Source: Mallotus nudiflorus
Taxonomy: Eukaryota > Streptophyta > Magnoliopsida > Malpighiales > Euphorbiaceae
Reading direction: 5' to 3'
NCBI GenBank assembly: GCA_947683625.1
Contig: CANTUR010000042.1
Coordinates: forward strand, 558,001 to 622,000
Length of the DNA stretch: 64,000 nt
How positions within the stretch are numbered: the first letter of the stretch is position 1; each line of letters opens with the position of its first letter. The position numbers and the translations under genes were made by a program. Positions 33,506 to 44,917 of this stretch are shown here, piece by piece. Under the pieces are notes generated by a model. The model was not told where the DNA came from. It worked only from the letters and a program-made list of their open reading frames with translations, and did no database searches.

Positions 33506-36500
33506 TGTAATATCCCGAGTTTTTAAATATTTTTATACTGCATCGGGATATGCAGTGTTAATAAGTTTGTATATATTTATGATATATTTATGAGTTTGTT
33601 AATTGTTTAAAGCTAATTTTAATTGTTTTACATTATTTTAAGTATTTTACGTAAAATTTTCTCGGGAATTATATTTTTGGGAAAATTGATACGTAAAAAA
33701 TTTAATACTAATTATTTTGACTAGTTTTACGAATTTGCATGAACTCATATATAATTTTTAACGTGCTAAAATAAAATGTATATATGTGTATTCATTTAAA
33801 TTAATTAGAGCTTAATTAATTTCCTTAATTTTATTATTTAATTTTAATATTAATTAATTAATTTTAAGTGTATAAATTATTATATATATTAAATTATTTA
33901 TGTGGTGAGTATTTTTTGTGTGTGGGAATATATATAATATTATAATATAAGTGTGGATATATATATATACACATATATACATTATTATTTATCAAAAATC
34001 AGAAGTTTGCTTTATTTACAGTTTTGCCACTATCTTCATCTTCTTCCCTCCCGATCAGTTTTCCACCATTTTCGGCCACTATAACCTTTGTTTCTTGTCT
34101 TCACTGTGCCCCTTAGCCTTTCTCCTCACTTTCCAGCCATTCCCGATGCCTGAATCACCCTTTTCCGGTGAGTTTTGACCGGTTTTTCTTAAAGAAGTCA
34201 AAAATTGATCAAGCTCCGATCAAGCCATTTTCGGCCACCAAATTCAACACCGCCAGTCTTTATCTTCTCCTTGAGCTCTGGTGAGTGTGATTCCAAGCTT
34301 TGTTTCACTTAAAATGGTCTAGATTTTCCTAGGTTTCAATTTCTTCATTTCAACCATTTAGGGTTTCAAATTTTTTTAGCTCCAATTTGATTGATTCATG
34401 AAAAATTCCTTCACAAACTTTGACCCTGGAAGCTCAATATTCATGCTAGAATTTTTTTAGAATTTTTGGAATTTATTTTGATTTTTGTGAATTTTTGATT
34501 ATTTTATTAATATTTTCTAATTTTCGAAAATTAATTAATTAAATTATGAAATTGTGTTTTATGGTAATTATAGGTATTTAAATGAATTATAGAAATTTAT
34601 TTGTAATTTTTGTGAATTTTTATATATTTATTTAGAATTTATTAAGTTTACGTAATTTTGAAAAATAGGGTTAATTATGTGTTTAAATGAAATAAATTGG
34701 TTAATTAAGTATATTTATTGATATTATTGAAATATATGTTGAGAAAATTAATTTTGTGCAATTATATTATTTTTGGATTTATTTTAGCAAATTTATATAT
34801 ATAGGGGTATTTTGGTAATTTTACACTAAATTGGCTAAAAATGTAATTAAATTGGTTTTAATAGTTATTTAGGGTATAAAAATGATTTCTAAAAATTATT
34901 TAGTATTTTTAACTAATTAAAACTATTTTTCGTAAATTGTTTTCAATTATATGTATATTATACGTTTTTTCTAAATAAATGAGTTTTTATCGGTTTTTAA
35001 CATGTTTTGGAGTTAATTAAGTAATTTGGATTGATAAAATGTATTTTTATTATATAAGGGCATTTTTGGTATTTTATGAATATTCTGTGAATTGTGGACC
35101 TCGGTCGGTAAATTGTAGTTTGGAGTCCGATCGAGGGGTTTTGGTTGTAAATTCTGTGTTTATTCTTGAAGTGTATTTCTTTGCAGGACCGACTATGCTC
35201 TTTGAGTAGAGAGATGTCCATTTTATAGGGGAGGTTTTGCCAGATTTTTGGTAGAATTCTCGTAAACCGTGATGTCCAGTCGAATTCCTATTTTAATTCT
35301 GTGTCTAGTATTCTAGATCGAGTTTTTAGGATTTTCTGTTAGATTTATTCTGATTTTCTGCTATCATTTATTTGTTTAGTTGCGCCGAGACTGAGGCCTA
35401 ATGGACCAGGCTCATTGGACCCATCTTAAGGAGCACAATAAATAGTGAGTTGTTATTTTATATATATATATATATGCTTTAGGGTGCATGATTTAGAAAT
35501 GTATGTTTTATTTTGATTAAATATGCATAAATGATTTAATTAGTACTTAAGTTTATTTTTAGTTTATTTTTGGTTTATTTTTGATATATTTTAAATTATA
35601 TGCATGCTTTATTAAACATTTAAATTTAAAATATTTTTAAATATATATTTAGTTTATTTTACAATTATATTAGATTTATTTGACATATATATACTTGAAA
35701 TATATCTGGTTTATTTTTGATATATTTCTAGTATATATATGGTTTATGTTGCTGTTTATTTCAAATTCATGCATCATTTATTTTTATGACTGTATGTTTT
35801 ATATTTAAAATGAAGGATATCAATAGAATGTGCTACCTAGTGGGCAGCACTAGGATCGAGTACATACCGATACGCTGATAGCATTTAGGCTTCATTACTA
35901 ACCTAATTGTGGATATTGATTGGATTTGATTAATTGATATGTGAGATATGATTTGGGAGTGTGATTGCTGGAGCTCGGTTGACCAAGTGTCTCAGGGTTA
36001 ATCACACTGATAGTCAGATTGCTGGAGCTCGGTTGACTTAGTATCTCGGGGCCAATCTACTGTCCAAATGGAATAAGTGAATATATGTGGAATAAGTGAG
36101 CCTGTATGACTAGAGTGTTGTTTAACACTATTTTGAGGTTGCGATTTTCTAGTGTTCTATTTGATCCTTCATAAATAGTAGTTTTCAATAAAAAATTATA
36201 AAATGATTTTATTGCATCTGTGTGTATTTGCTTGTATACATACGTATTATATATACTTTTGACTGTGTGCATTATCATTTAGTATGCATGTATATATATT
36301 ATAGCAATTCACTCAGCGAGGTCTGACTCCCTTCCGTTGACTATTTTTTAGGAGAGTCATCGTCTTTAGACCTCAGTAGCAGACCCATACGCCGAATTTC
36401 TTCCGCCCCGGCTTCATTATGTAAACTGTTTACTTGATTTTTATTTTATTTTATAATCTAGACACTGCAGTAGTTGTAAAATTATTAAAGGGGTTTTGTG

Positions 36501-36774
36501 CTATAATAGTGTGAGTTGTATATTTTAAGGATTTGAACTGGATTTGTATTAAAATTTTATTTATATATATGAGATAAGATTGTTGATTTAAATTCCGTGA
36601 TGGATTATTATTTAATTATTTATGATTTTAATTTCCGCTGCAGAATATTTTAATTATGTTATTATTATTATTATTGCATGCTTTTATTTTATTTTAAGGG
36701 TTGCTACGGGTTTCAGATTTGAAAGAATTCTCGTTCCCTAGCGCTAGTCATGGCCCATGTTTTGGGTTGTAACA
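33506..36774 (+). mobile_element. Solo Tekay LTR inside another LTR
   Basis: Starts TGTAATATCCCGAG and ends GGGTTGTAACA (from GGGTCGTGACA), 3269 bp. Flanks ACAAT (33501-33505) and ACGAT (36775-36779) are a target duplication with one change, and the minus-oriented LTR resumes exactly there. Exon-like block near 34040-34280, donor CTCTG/GTGAGTG, acceptor TTCTTTGCAG near 35184, acceptor ATTTTTTAG near 36350 (decayed from CAG). No coding region. Confidence 0.92.
35836..36129 (+). promoter_or_regulatory. LTR hairpin cluster, copy D
   Basis: CCTAGTG/CACTAGG is intact (35836-35854), the central palindrome is lost (CATACCGATACG) and the third small hairpin is damaged. The first GAGCTC hairpin (35959-36007) keeps its stem with one G-T pair. 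The second (36016-36058) has AGATTG/CAATCT where copies A and G have AGACTG/CAGTCT, so both sides changed and pairing is kept. AGTGTT/AACACT is intact (36114-36129). Confidence 0.55.
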
Positions 36775-38139
36775 ACGATTCACAAGAAAATACCATAAAG
36801 TACATTAAAATTCCATAAATACCAAAAATACCCTTTATATACCAAAATATAGCAATTTACATATTTAAACATTAAAAATAATTATTTCACTGATATTTAC
36901 TTAAAAACCCTAATATTAATATAACATTATTAAAAATCGATAATTCTCGATAAATTCACAAATATTAATAGAAATTCATTTTATAAATCCAAATTATTTA
37001 ATTAGTCCAAAAACATATTAAAAATTACTAAAAACCCATTTATTTTCAAAAATAGTATATTATATATAATTTGAAAACAATTTTCGAAAAATAGTTTTAA
37101 TCAGTTAAAAATAGTAAATAATTTATAAAAATCATTTTTATACCTCAATTAATTATTAAAACCAATTAAACTTAATATTTAACTAAAATTTCTGCCAAAT
37201 TACCAAAATACCCATAGTATATAAAAATTCGCATAATATACTATAATTACTAAAAAATTCACTAAAAATTATATAATTACTCTAAAATTATTTTCTCAAC
37301 ATATAATTCAATAAAATCAATAATTATACTCAATTAACCGATTAATTTTAACAAAATACACATATAACCTATATTTCTAAAATTCACATAAGCTAAATAA
37401 AATTATATTAATTACACAAAAATTATAAATTAAATTCTATAATTATTTTCAACGACCATAAACACCAAAAATCACAATTTCACAATTTAATTAATTTACA
37501 AAAATTAGAAAAAATAATAAAATAATAAAAATTCACAAAAATAAAAATAAATTCCATAAATTCCACAAAAAATCTAGAGTGTAGATTGAGCTAGTAGAAT
37601 CAACTTTTGTGAAGGAATTAGACTTGAATATCAAAGATGAAAGTTTAAAAAAATCAAGAAACAAAAGAGGCCGAAATTGAAATCAAGCTCAAATCCTTGC
37701 CAAATCGAGTTTTTAAGCTACAAGGAGCTTGAAATCGGCTTCTATGGAGTTCTAGGAGCTCAACAGCACCAAAACCACCAGATTTGGTGACCGAAATCGA
37801 CTTGAACGGAGGAAGGATGAGTTTTGACAATTCTGGCTTCCACAGGCCATATACACCGTCGGAGAAGGTGACAGGGACGGCGGAGCTGCTGGAGAAGATG
37901 GTGGCACATCAGAAGGCACTCTGACGGCCTCTGATCGGCATTACAGAGGTGAGGGGGGTGAGGGGTAGGGCGTCGGGGGTGTGAGGAAGAAGATGGGTTT
38001 TATTTTTTTATTTTTTATTATATATATATAAATAAAACTTTATAATAATAAATTATTAAACTATATTATAATATATTATTATATTGCACAATATTCACAC
38101 ACCACAAATTTAATACACATTTATATACATATACATACT

Positions 38140-38236
<97 letters not shown>

Positions 38237-38526
38237 CACCCTAATAATTATAATGATATATATATGCATGCATATTTATATATATTATACACAAAATACT
38301 AATGCATGAAACAATATAATTTGTTAAAATAAAATAGTAGTAAACAATAAAATATTATTTCCCAAAATAATAGGTTTCGGGAAAATTTTTACGTAGAAAA
38401 CTTTAAATAAACTTAAAATAACATTAATTATTAGCAAAATAATTTAGTAATCAAATATATATTAAAATTATCAATACTGCATATCCCGATACAATATAAA
38501 AATATTTAAAAACTCGTGTTATTAAA

Positions 38527-40268
38527 ATGGAAGAGCTGATTAAAGGACAAGGAATAGGATATTCTTTTGACTTTGATGATATGCTGCAAATGGAGGGTGA
38601 CAATCTTCCTGACAAGTTCAAAATGCCTCAGTTGTAGAAATTTGATGGGAGAGGAGACCCCAGAATTCACTTGAGTCAATACACAATAATTATGAGCACT
38701 ACAAAAGCACCTATAGTGGTAATCATTAGGTTGTTTATGTTGTCCCTAAAAGGAATGGCTATGAACTGGTACCACGGGTTAGAAAAGTCTACTTAGAGCT
38801 GATTGGAAAGAATTGTGTAATGCTTTTTTGAAACAATATGATTACAATACCAGATTGCAGGTATCCATCAAGGATCTAAAGTTAACTAAATAGAAATCCA
38901 ATTAGTCTTTCTCTGATTTCTTAACTCGTTTCATGAATAAAGCAAGGATTATGAAAAATAAGCTTGCTAAAAAGGATCAAGTTAGAATGATGGTTTGTAA
39001 TGTGTCACCTAATTTGGTCGAGAGGCTACAGATGATGAATCCCAAAACCTTTGTTGATTTGTATATGGATTACAAGCTGATGAAATTATGAGTGAGAAAA
39101 AGAAAACTGCTAGAGGCACTGGAACCCAAAATTACTCAATTGGGGGCATGCAACAAGGAAGTACTAATCGAGCTATAGAGGTGTGTGCAGTTCAGCAACC
39201 TCGAAGGTTCTGCAACTTCAACCAACCACTCTCCAAAGTCCTAGAGAGGCTAATCCAAAAAGGCCTACTACGACCCTTAACCTTTTCTAAGCCACCAAAC
39301 CCAAATCTCCCTAGCTATGATCCAAATAGTTAATGCAAGTTTTATCAAGTAGCTGGCCATTCCACAGATACCTGCATTTTCCTAAAACATGAAATCCAAA
39401 ACCTGATAGACTTTGGAAAAATCACTAACCCTGAGAAATCCAATTCCAACCCAAACACCAGAAACAACCCTTTCCCATACTATCGAAATGTTCCACCACC
39501 AGGGTTTAGCGAAGAAGAAGTGCTAAGCTCCTTCGAGGACCTTAACCTTATACCTAATGGAGAACCTTTCAGACGACCATAGAGAGGAGCAAAATATTTA
39601 CTGGGCCAACCCTCAAGCAAGTTTGATTACGGAGTATTTTACTCAAAACCACCCTCCATTGATGTCCCTATTGAATCAATTAAGCCCTCAGGTTAAGGAG
39701 ATGAGTTTGATGATAAGCTGGTAAAAGAAGAGCTTAAAATTCCTGAACAGTCGCCAAGAGGAGTTAAAGATCTATTGGGACAACCTTCGGGCAAGTTCAA
39801 TTACAGAGTATTCTATTCTAAACTCGCTTTTGCTGACATACCTGTGGAAGAGATCGTGCTAATAGGATGAGGTGATGAGTTTAAAAAAGATGAATTCTTA
39901 ACCACATAACTGTCCCAAGAAGGGGTTAAAAAGCTGCTAAGCCAACATATGGACAAGCTGAGGGAGTTAAAATGAAAAGAAACATGCACCATAGAAGTTT
40001 GGAAAAATGGGAAAAGGGAATGGATTGTTGGGGTCGTGGACATTTGGTATGATTCTGATGAAGAAAAAACCACTGGAGTTGATGTATGGAGTGATACTCC
40101 AAATATGAATCATATTACTAGAAGCGGAAGGAATTACCGAGCAGTAGAAAAGCAAAATGAAAGGCTTGTAGAAAGGGAAGAAATAGAAGATGCAGAAGTA
40201 AAGGAAGGACAGAAAGAAGATCTGATCCTAGAACAACTCAAGAAGGCTAAAGCGAGTATGAGCATCTA
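38527..40268 (+). pseudogene. gag: Tat-type gag, main part
   Basis: Starts in phase with 31231-31809. Readable segments in order: YSFDFDDMLQMEGDNLPDKF, the KFDGRGDPRIHLSQY box typical of Tat gag, MNWYHGLE, a stretch of stops and shifts, then CKFYQVAGHSTDTC (knuckle-like, about 39334-39375) with FLKHEIQNLIDFGKI after it. From 39580 to 39960 a ~59-residue unit recurs, marked by LLGQPSxKFxYxVFYSK and GDEF. An acidic section (VEREEIEDAEVKEGQKED) leads to the protease. Stops are mostly TAG. The strict order of these boxes supports Tat/Ogre identity. Confidence 0.65.
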
Positions 40269-40958
40269 GGAATTACTGATGCATTCAGGTAGTTGTAGAA
40301 TGGCTCTGGTTAAAGCTTTGTCGAATATGAGCATTGAAATGGCAACTACGCCTGAGGCTATGGTAGCAAAGGTGATAGAAAAGAAACATGGGCTGATAAC
40401 ATTTTCAGATGATGACTTGCCTTTGGAGGGAAGAAACCATAACAACACATTATTTATCCCAACTGAAGTAAAAGGGAAAAGAACCAACTTTGTAATGGTA
40501 GATTATGGTTCAGCTATAAATGTATGCCCATTAAAGATCCTGCCTAATCTGGGTCTGAAGTAAATGACTTGACAATTTCAAACCTCATAATCAGAGCTTA
40601 CGATGATAGTACCAGGAATGTGGAGGGAACATTTCAAGCTTTGGTCAAAACAGGGCCCGTAGAGTCAACTGTTGAATTTACTGTGCTGGACATCCCTGTT
40701 ACCTATGCCCTGTTGTTGGGAAGGTTATGGTTTCATGTCCTGGGGGGAGTACCTTCAACTATGCACCAGAAAATAAAATTCCCACATGAAGGAGATGTCG
40801 TGACAATAGAAGCTGGACCAATGCAGCTGTGGCAGCTATACTTGATAAACAGAAGCAAGTGTGTGTTCCGCCTGGTTTCCAAGTTGCTAGAATGTTTGAT
40901 GGGATGGATCCCAAGGTTGCAAAAATGATGGAAAGCATGAATTGTCGACCTGGACAAG
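40269..40958 (+). pseudogene. pol: Tat-type protease region
   Basis: Text HGLITFSDDDLPLEGRNHNN is the conserved entry to Tat-type protease, followed by FVMVDYGSAINVCPL with the catalytic Asp at 40501 (D-Y-G-S-A), IRAYDDSTRNVEGTF, and TYALLLGRLWFHVLGGVPST (the LLGR box). A TAA after NLGLK and a one-base loss near 40822 break the frame. After the shift, PPGFQVARMFDG is readable before an LTR begins at 40959. The RT is therefore absent from the window. Confidence 0.7.
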
Positions 40959-41634
40959 TGTAATAACTCTGGTTTTTAAATTATTTTATTAAATAATGAG
41001 ATATGCAGTGTTAATAAAAGTAAAAGTTATATTTAATTATTTTACTATTTTGTGATTTATTATCTTTATTTTATGTTTAATTGAATTTTCTATGTAAATA
41101 TGTTGTTTTGGATGTTTAAATTCCATTATGTATATTTATTATTTTCGAATACTATTATTTTAAAAATGTTAATTTAGTGTATGAATATTTTAATATTATT
41201 TTTAATATTAATTTTTTTTAGTATTAGCATTTTTTTATTATTAATTGATGTGATTTATGAATATTTTTGACAGTATTCCACTACCATTATTAATGTTATT
41301 ATTTTCATTGTTATTTGTGTGAGTTATTATTACTACTTTTATTTTATTAAATATACATTATTTGTATTATTAATTATTTAATAATTATTGTTATTATTAA
41401 TGTTATTTTTAATGATATTTTATATGGTTATTGTTATGTGTGTGTGTGTCTATATATATATATATTCATACAACTAAAAACACATGCATATCCCCTGCAA
41501 GACCCGAAAACCACCATGACCCAAGCTCCTTCGCCTGTCACCGTCGTTCTCCTTCCATCAGAGTACCTCACTGGCATCCAACTGCACCTCCGCCTCTTGC
41601 CAGCTGCTCTGCCGCTCTCCTCCTCCTCCCCCGG
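40959..41634 (+). mobile_element. 5' part of a diverged Tekay-like LTR
   Basis: Starts TGTAATAACTCTGG and shares with the main family the segment GATATGCAGTGTTAATAA and the general order of AT-rich part, TA/TG repeat (41441-41463) and a GC-richer block (CAAGCTCCTTCGCCTGTCAC). Otherwise it is clearly divergent, so it belongs to another subfamily. It interrupts the Tat-type protease-RT linker (left flank ACAAG) and is itself interrupted at 41635 by the minus-strand Tekay element. The remainder lies beyond the window. Confidence 0.6.
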
Positions 41635-44600
41635 TGTCACGACCCAAAATAGGGGCCATGACCGGCGCTAGGGAATGGGAATTCTTTCGAATCCGGAACC
41701 CGTAGCAAGCCTAAAAATAAAATAAAACATACAATAATAATAAAAACACTTAATGCAGCGGAAATAAAATCATAAATATCAAAATAATATCCATATCTCA
41801 TATATAGATAAATCCTTTGAATACACATCCAGTTCAAATCCATAAAATACATATCTCATATAAGTACAATACATTAAACCCAAAATTTATTTACAACTAC
41901 TGCAGTGTCTAGATTATAAAAGTAAAACTCAAGACTCAGATAAGCCATTTACAAAAAGAAGTCGGGGCGGAAGAAATCCGGCGTATAGGCCTGCTACTGA
42001 GGTCTGAGGAAGATGACTCTCCTAAAAAATAGTTAACGGAGGGGAGTCAGACCTCACTGAGTGAATTACTATAATATATATACATGCATACTAAATGACA
42101 ATGCATACAATCAATAGTATATATATCTAATATGTATATATATAGGCAAATACACCCAAATGCAATTATATATTTTATTAAAAATCATCTTTTATGAAGG
42201 ATCAAATAGAACCCTATAATATCGCAACCTCAAAACAATGTTGGACAACACTCTAGCCATACAGGCTCACTTATTCCAATGTATTCACTTATCCATTTGG
42301 ACAGTAGACTGGCCCCGAGACACTAAGTCAACCGAGCTCCAGCAGTCTGACTGTCAGTGTGATTGGCCCCGAGACACTAGGTCAACCGAGCTCCAGTAAT
42401 CACACCTCCAAATCACATCACACATCAGATAAATCAATTCCAATCAATATCCTCAAACTGGTTAGTAATATAGCCTAAATGCTTTAAGCGCACCGATACG
42501 TACTCGGTCCTAGTGCTGCCCACTAGGTAGCACGTTCTATCGATATCCTTCATTTATTAAATATAAAACATACATTCACAAATAAATGATGCATGAATTT
42601 AAATAAAATAACAATATAAACCATATATATACTGGAAATATACCCAAAAGTAAACCAGGTATATTTCGAGTATATATACGTCAAACAAGTCTAATATAAT
42701 AGCAAAATAAGCTAGAAATATATTCAAAAACATTTTAAACATAAATGGTTAATAAAGCATGCATATAATTTAATATATACCAAAAATAAACCAAAAGTAA
42801 ACTAAAATAAACTCAAGTACTAATTAATACCATTATGCATTTTTAGTCAAAATAAAACATAAATTTCTAAAATCATGCACCCTAGAGCATATATATATAG
42901 AATAGTAACTCACACTTAATGCGCTCCACGAGATGGATCCGACGGGCCTGGTCCACTAGGCCTCGGTCTCGGTGCAACTAAACAAATAAAAATAACAGAC
43001 ATCAGGATAAACCTAACAGAAAATCCTAGAAACTCGATATAGAATATTAGACACAAAATCAGAATTAGGGTTCGACCAGACATCACGTTTTACGAGAATT
43101 CTACTAAAAATTCAGCAGAACCTCCCCTGTAAAATGGAAATCTCTCTGCTCAAAGAGTAGAGCCGACCCTGCAAAGAAACACACTTCGAAAAATAGGCTC
43201 AACAACTCATCTACAACCCCTCGGTTGGACTCCAAACTATAGTCTACCGACCAGGGTCCACAATCACAGAATAATATAAAAATACCAAAAATACCCTTAT
43301 ATCACAGAAATACATTTTATAAGTAGAAATTACATAATTAACGTTAAAACACATTAAAAATTGATAAAACTCATTTTATTTAGAAAAATCGTATATTATA
43401 TATATAATTGAAAATAATTCACGAAAAATAGTTTTAATTAATAAAAAATACTAAATAATTTGTAGAAATCATTTTTATACCTTAAATAACTATTAAAACC
43501 AATTAAATTACATTTTTAGTCAATTTAGGATAAAATTACCAAAATACCCCTATATATATAAATATACTAAAATTACTCCAAAAATTTACCAAAATAGTAT
43601 AATTATCCAAAATTAATTTTCTCAACATATTTATCAATAATATCAATAATTAAAATCAATTAACCAATTAATTTCAATTAAAAACACAATTAACCCTATT
43701 TTCCCAAAATTACATAAACTTAAATAATTCAAAATAAATACATAGAAATTCATAAAAATTCCAAATAAATTCCTATAATTAATTTCAACACCTATATTTA
43801 TCATAAAACACAATTTCATAATTTATTTAATTAATTTCCGAAAATTAGAAAATAATATTAAAATATTCAAAAATACCCAAAAATCAAAATAATTCCCAAA
43901 AATTCTAAAAAAATTCATACATATATATTAAGCTAAGGGGAACAACATTTGTGAAGGAATTTTTCATGAATCAATCAAATTGAAGTTCAAAAAAAATCAA
44001 GAACCCTAATAGGCCGAATTCGAAAAATCAAAACCTAAGCAAATCAAGACCATTTTAAGTGAAACAAAGCTTGGAATCACACTCACCGGAGCTCAAGGAG
44101 AAGAAAGAGATAGGCGGTGTCGAAAACGGTGGTCGAAAACATCATGAACGACGTTGCTCCAACTTTCGGCTTCTCCGGCCAAAAATGGCTTCCAGACGCT
44201 GGAATTAGCTGCAGCAGGTGGCGGAAGAGGCTGGGGAAGGAGGTGGCACGCCGGATGGCATACCAACAGCAAGAAATCAGTGGTAGCAACGGCGGACGGT
44301 GATGGGGAACGATCGGGAGGAAGGAGATGCTTCGGGTGGCACTTTTGTAATTATATCAAACTTTAATTTTTGTTAAATATTAAATGTATATATGTATATA
44401 TGTATACTTTATACTATATATTAAAATAATATTAAATTACACACATTAAATATACACCACACACATATAATTTAATATTTTAATAATTTATAATAAATAA
44501 AAATAATTAAATAACAATAAAAATAATTAATAAATAATATAATAATAGGGTAATTAATTAAACCCTAATTAAATAAATAAGTACACATATATATGTTATT

Positions 44601-44861
44601 TAGTATTTTAAAAATATATATGAGTTCATGCAAGTCCGTAAATCTATTTAAAATAATTAATAGTAAATTATTTATGTGAAAATCTCCCCGAAAATGCAAG
44701 TCCCGGGAAAATTTTACGTAAAGTACTTAAAATAATACCCAATAATTAAAATAGGTTTTAAATACATATCAACTTGTAAAAATATCATAATTATACACAA
44801 AATTATTAACACTGCATATCCTGATGAAGTATTAAAATATTTAAAAACACGGGATATTACA
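41635..44861 (-). repeat. 3' LTR of the minus-strand Tekay element
   Basis: Plus-strand ends TGTCACGACCCAAAATAG and CACGGGATATTACA, 3227 bp. In reverse it carries the terminal GGATTCGAAAGAATTC-type block, the hairpin cluster, the acceptor-like CTGCAAAGAAACAC (near 43170) with GAGTAGAG, and the exon-like block with CTCACCGGAGCTC as donor (near 44085). The TA run is short here (44382-44400). Confidence 0.92.
42237..42527 (-). promoter_or_regulatory. LTR hairpin cluster, copy G
   Basis: In reverse order on the plus strand: AATGTT-GGAC-AACACT (42237-42252), AGACTG/CAGTCT (42306-42348), GTGTGATTG/TAATCACAC (42357-42405, one G-T pair) and CCTAGTG-CTGCC-CACTAGG (42509-42527). Both long hairpins keep GAGCTC in the loop. 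Pairing is retained in all four. Confidence 0.55.
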
Positions 44862-44875
44862 GTCTTCCCCCCTTA
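44862..44875 (-). other. Polypurine tract of the minus-strand Tekay element
   Basis: On the minus strand GTAAGGGGGGAAGAC abuts the LTR start TGTAATATCC, matching the tract of the complete element. Confidence 0.8.
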
Positions 44876-44917
44876 CAAGAATTCGTCCCCGAATTCCAGA
44901 AAGAAAAGATTACAAGA

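Larger units (their letters stand above)
31810..38526 (-). mobile_element. Solo Tekay LTR, minus orientation, itself interrupted
   Basis: On the plus strand it starts TGTTATGACCCAAAATAG (from TGTCACGACCC) and ends ACTCGTGTTATTAAA, both termini being degenerate forms of the LTR ends. GTGGA (31805-31809) and ATGGA (38527-38531) are the target duplication with one mismatch. The LTR is about 3.4 kb after subtracting the plus-strand LTR at 33506-36774. No internal region remains, so it is a solo LTR. It holds a long TA tract (38143-38233) at the usual position. The decayed ends suggest it is one of the older Tekay insertions here. Confidence 0.85.
16679..40958 (+). mobile_element. Tat/Ogre-type LTR retrotransposon with nested insertions
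   Basis: The 5' LTR starts TGTAGGCACCC at 16679 and ends ATCTACA at 30407, split by a complete Tekay element. The primer site TGGCGACTCCACT, a tRNA-Arg type used by Ogre/Tat elements, follows. Gag text runs 31231-31809, continues in the same frame after the solo LTR at 31810-38526, and is followed by a protease whose D-x-G-S-A and LLGR boxes are readable. It stops at 40958, where another LTR inserted within the protease-RT linker. The rest, including RT and the 3' LTR, is not in the window. The left TSD would be ATGTC. Many TAG codons show it is dead. Confidence 0.75.
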
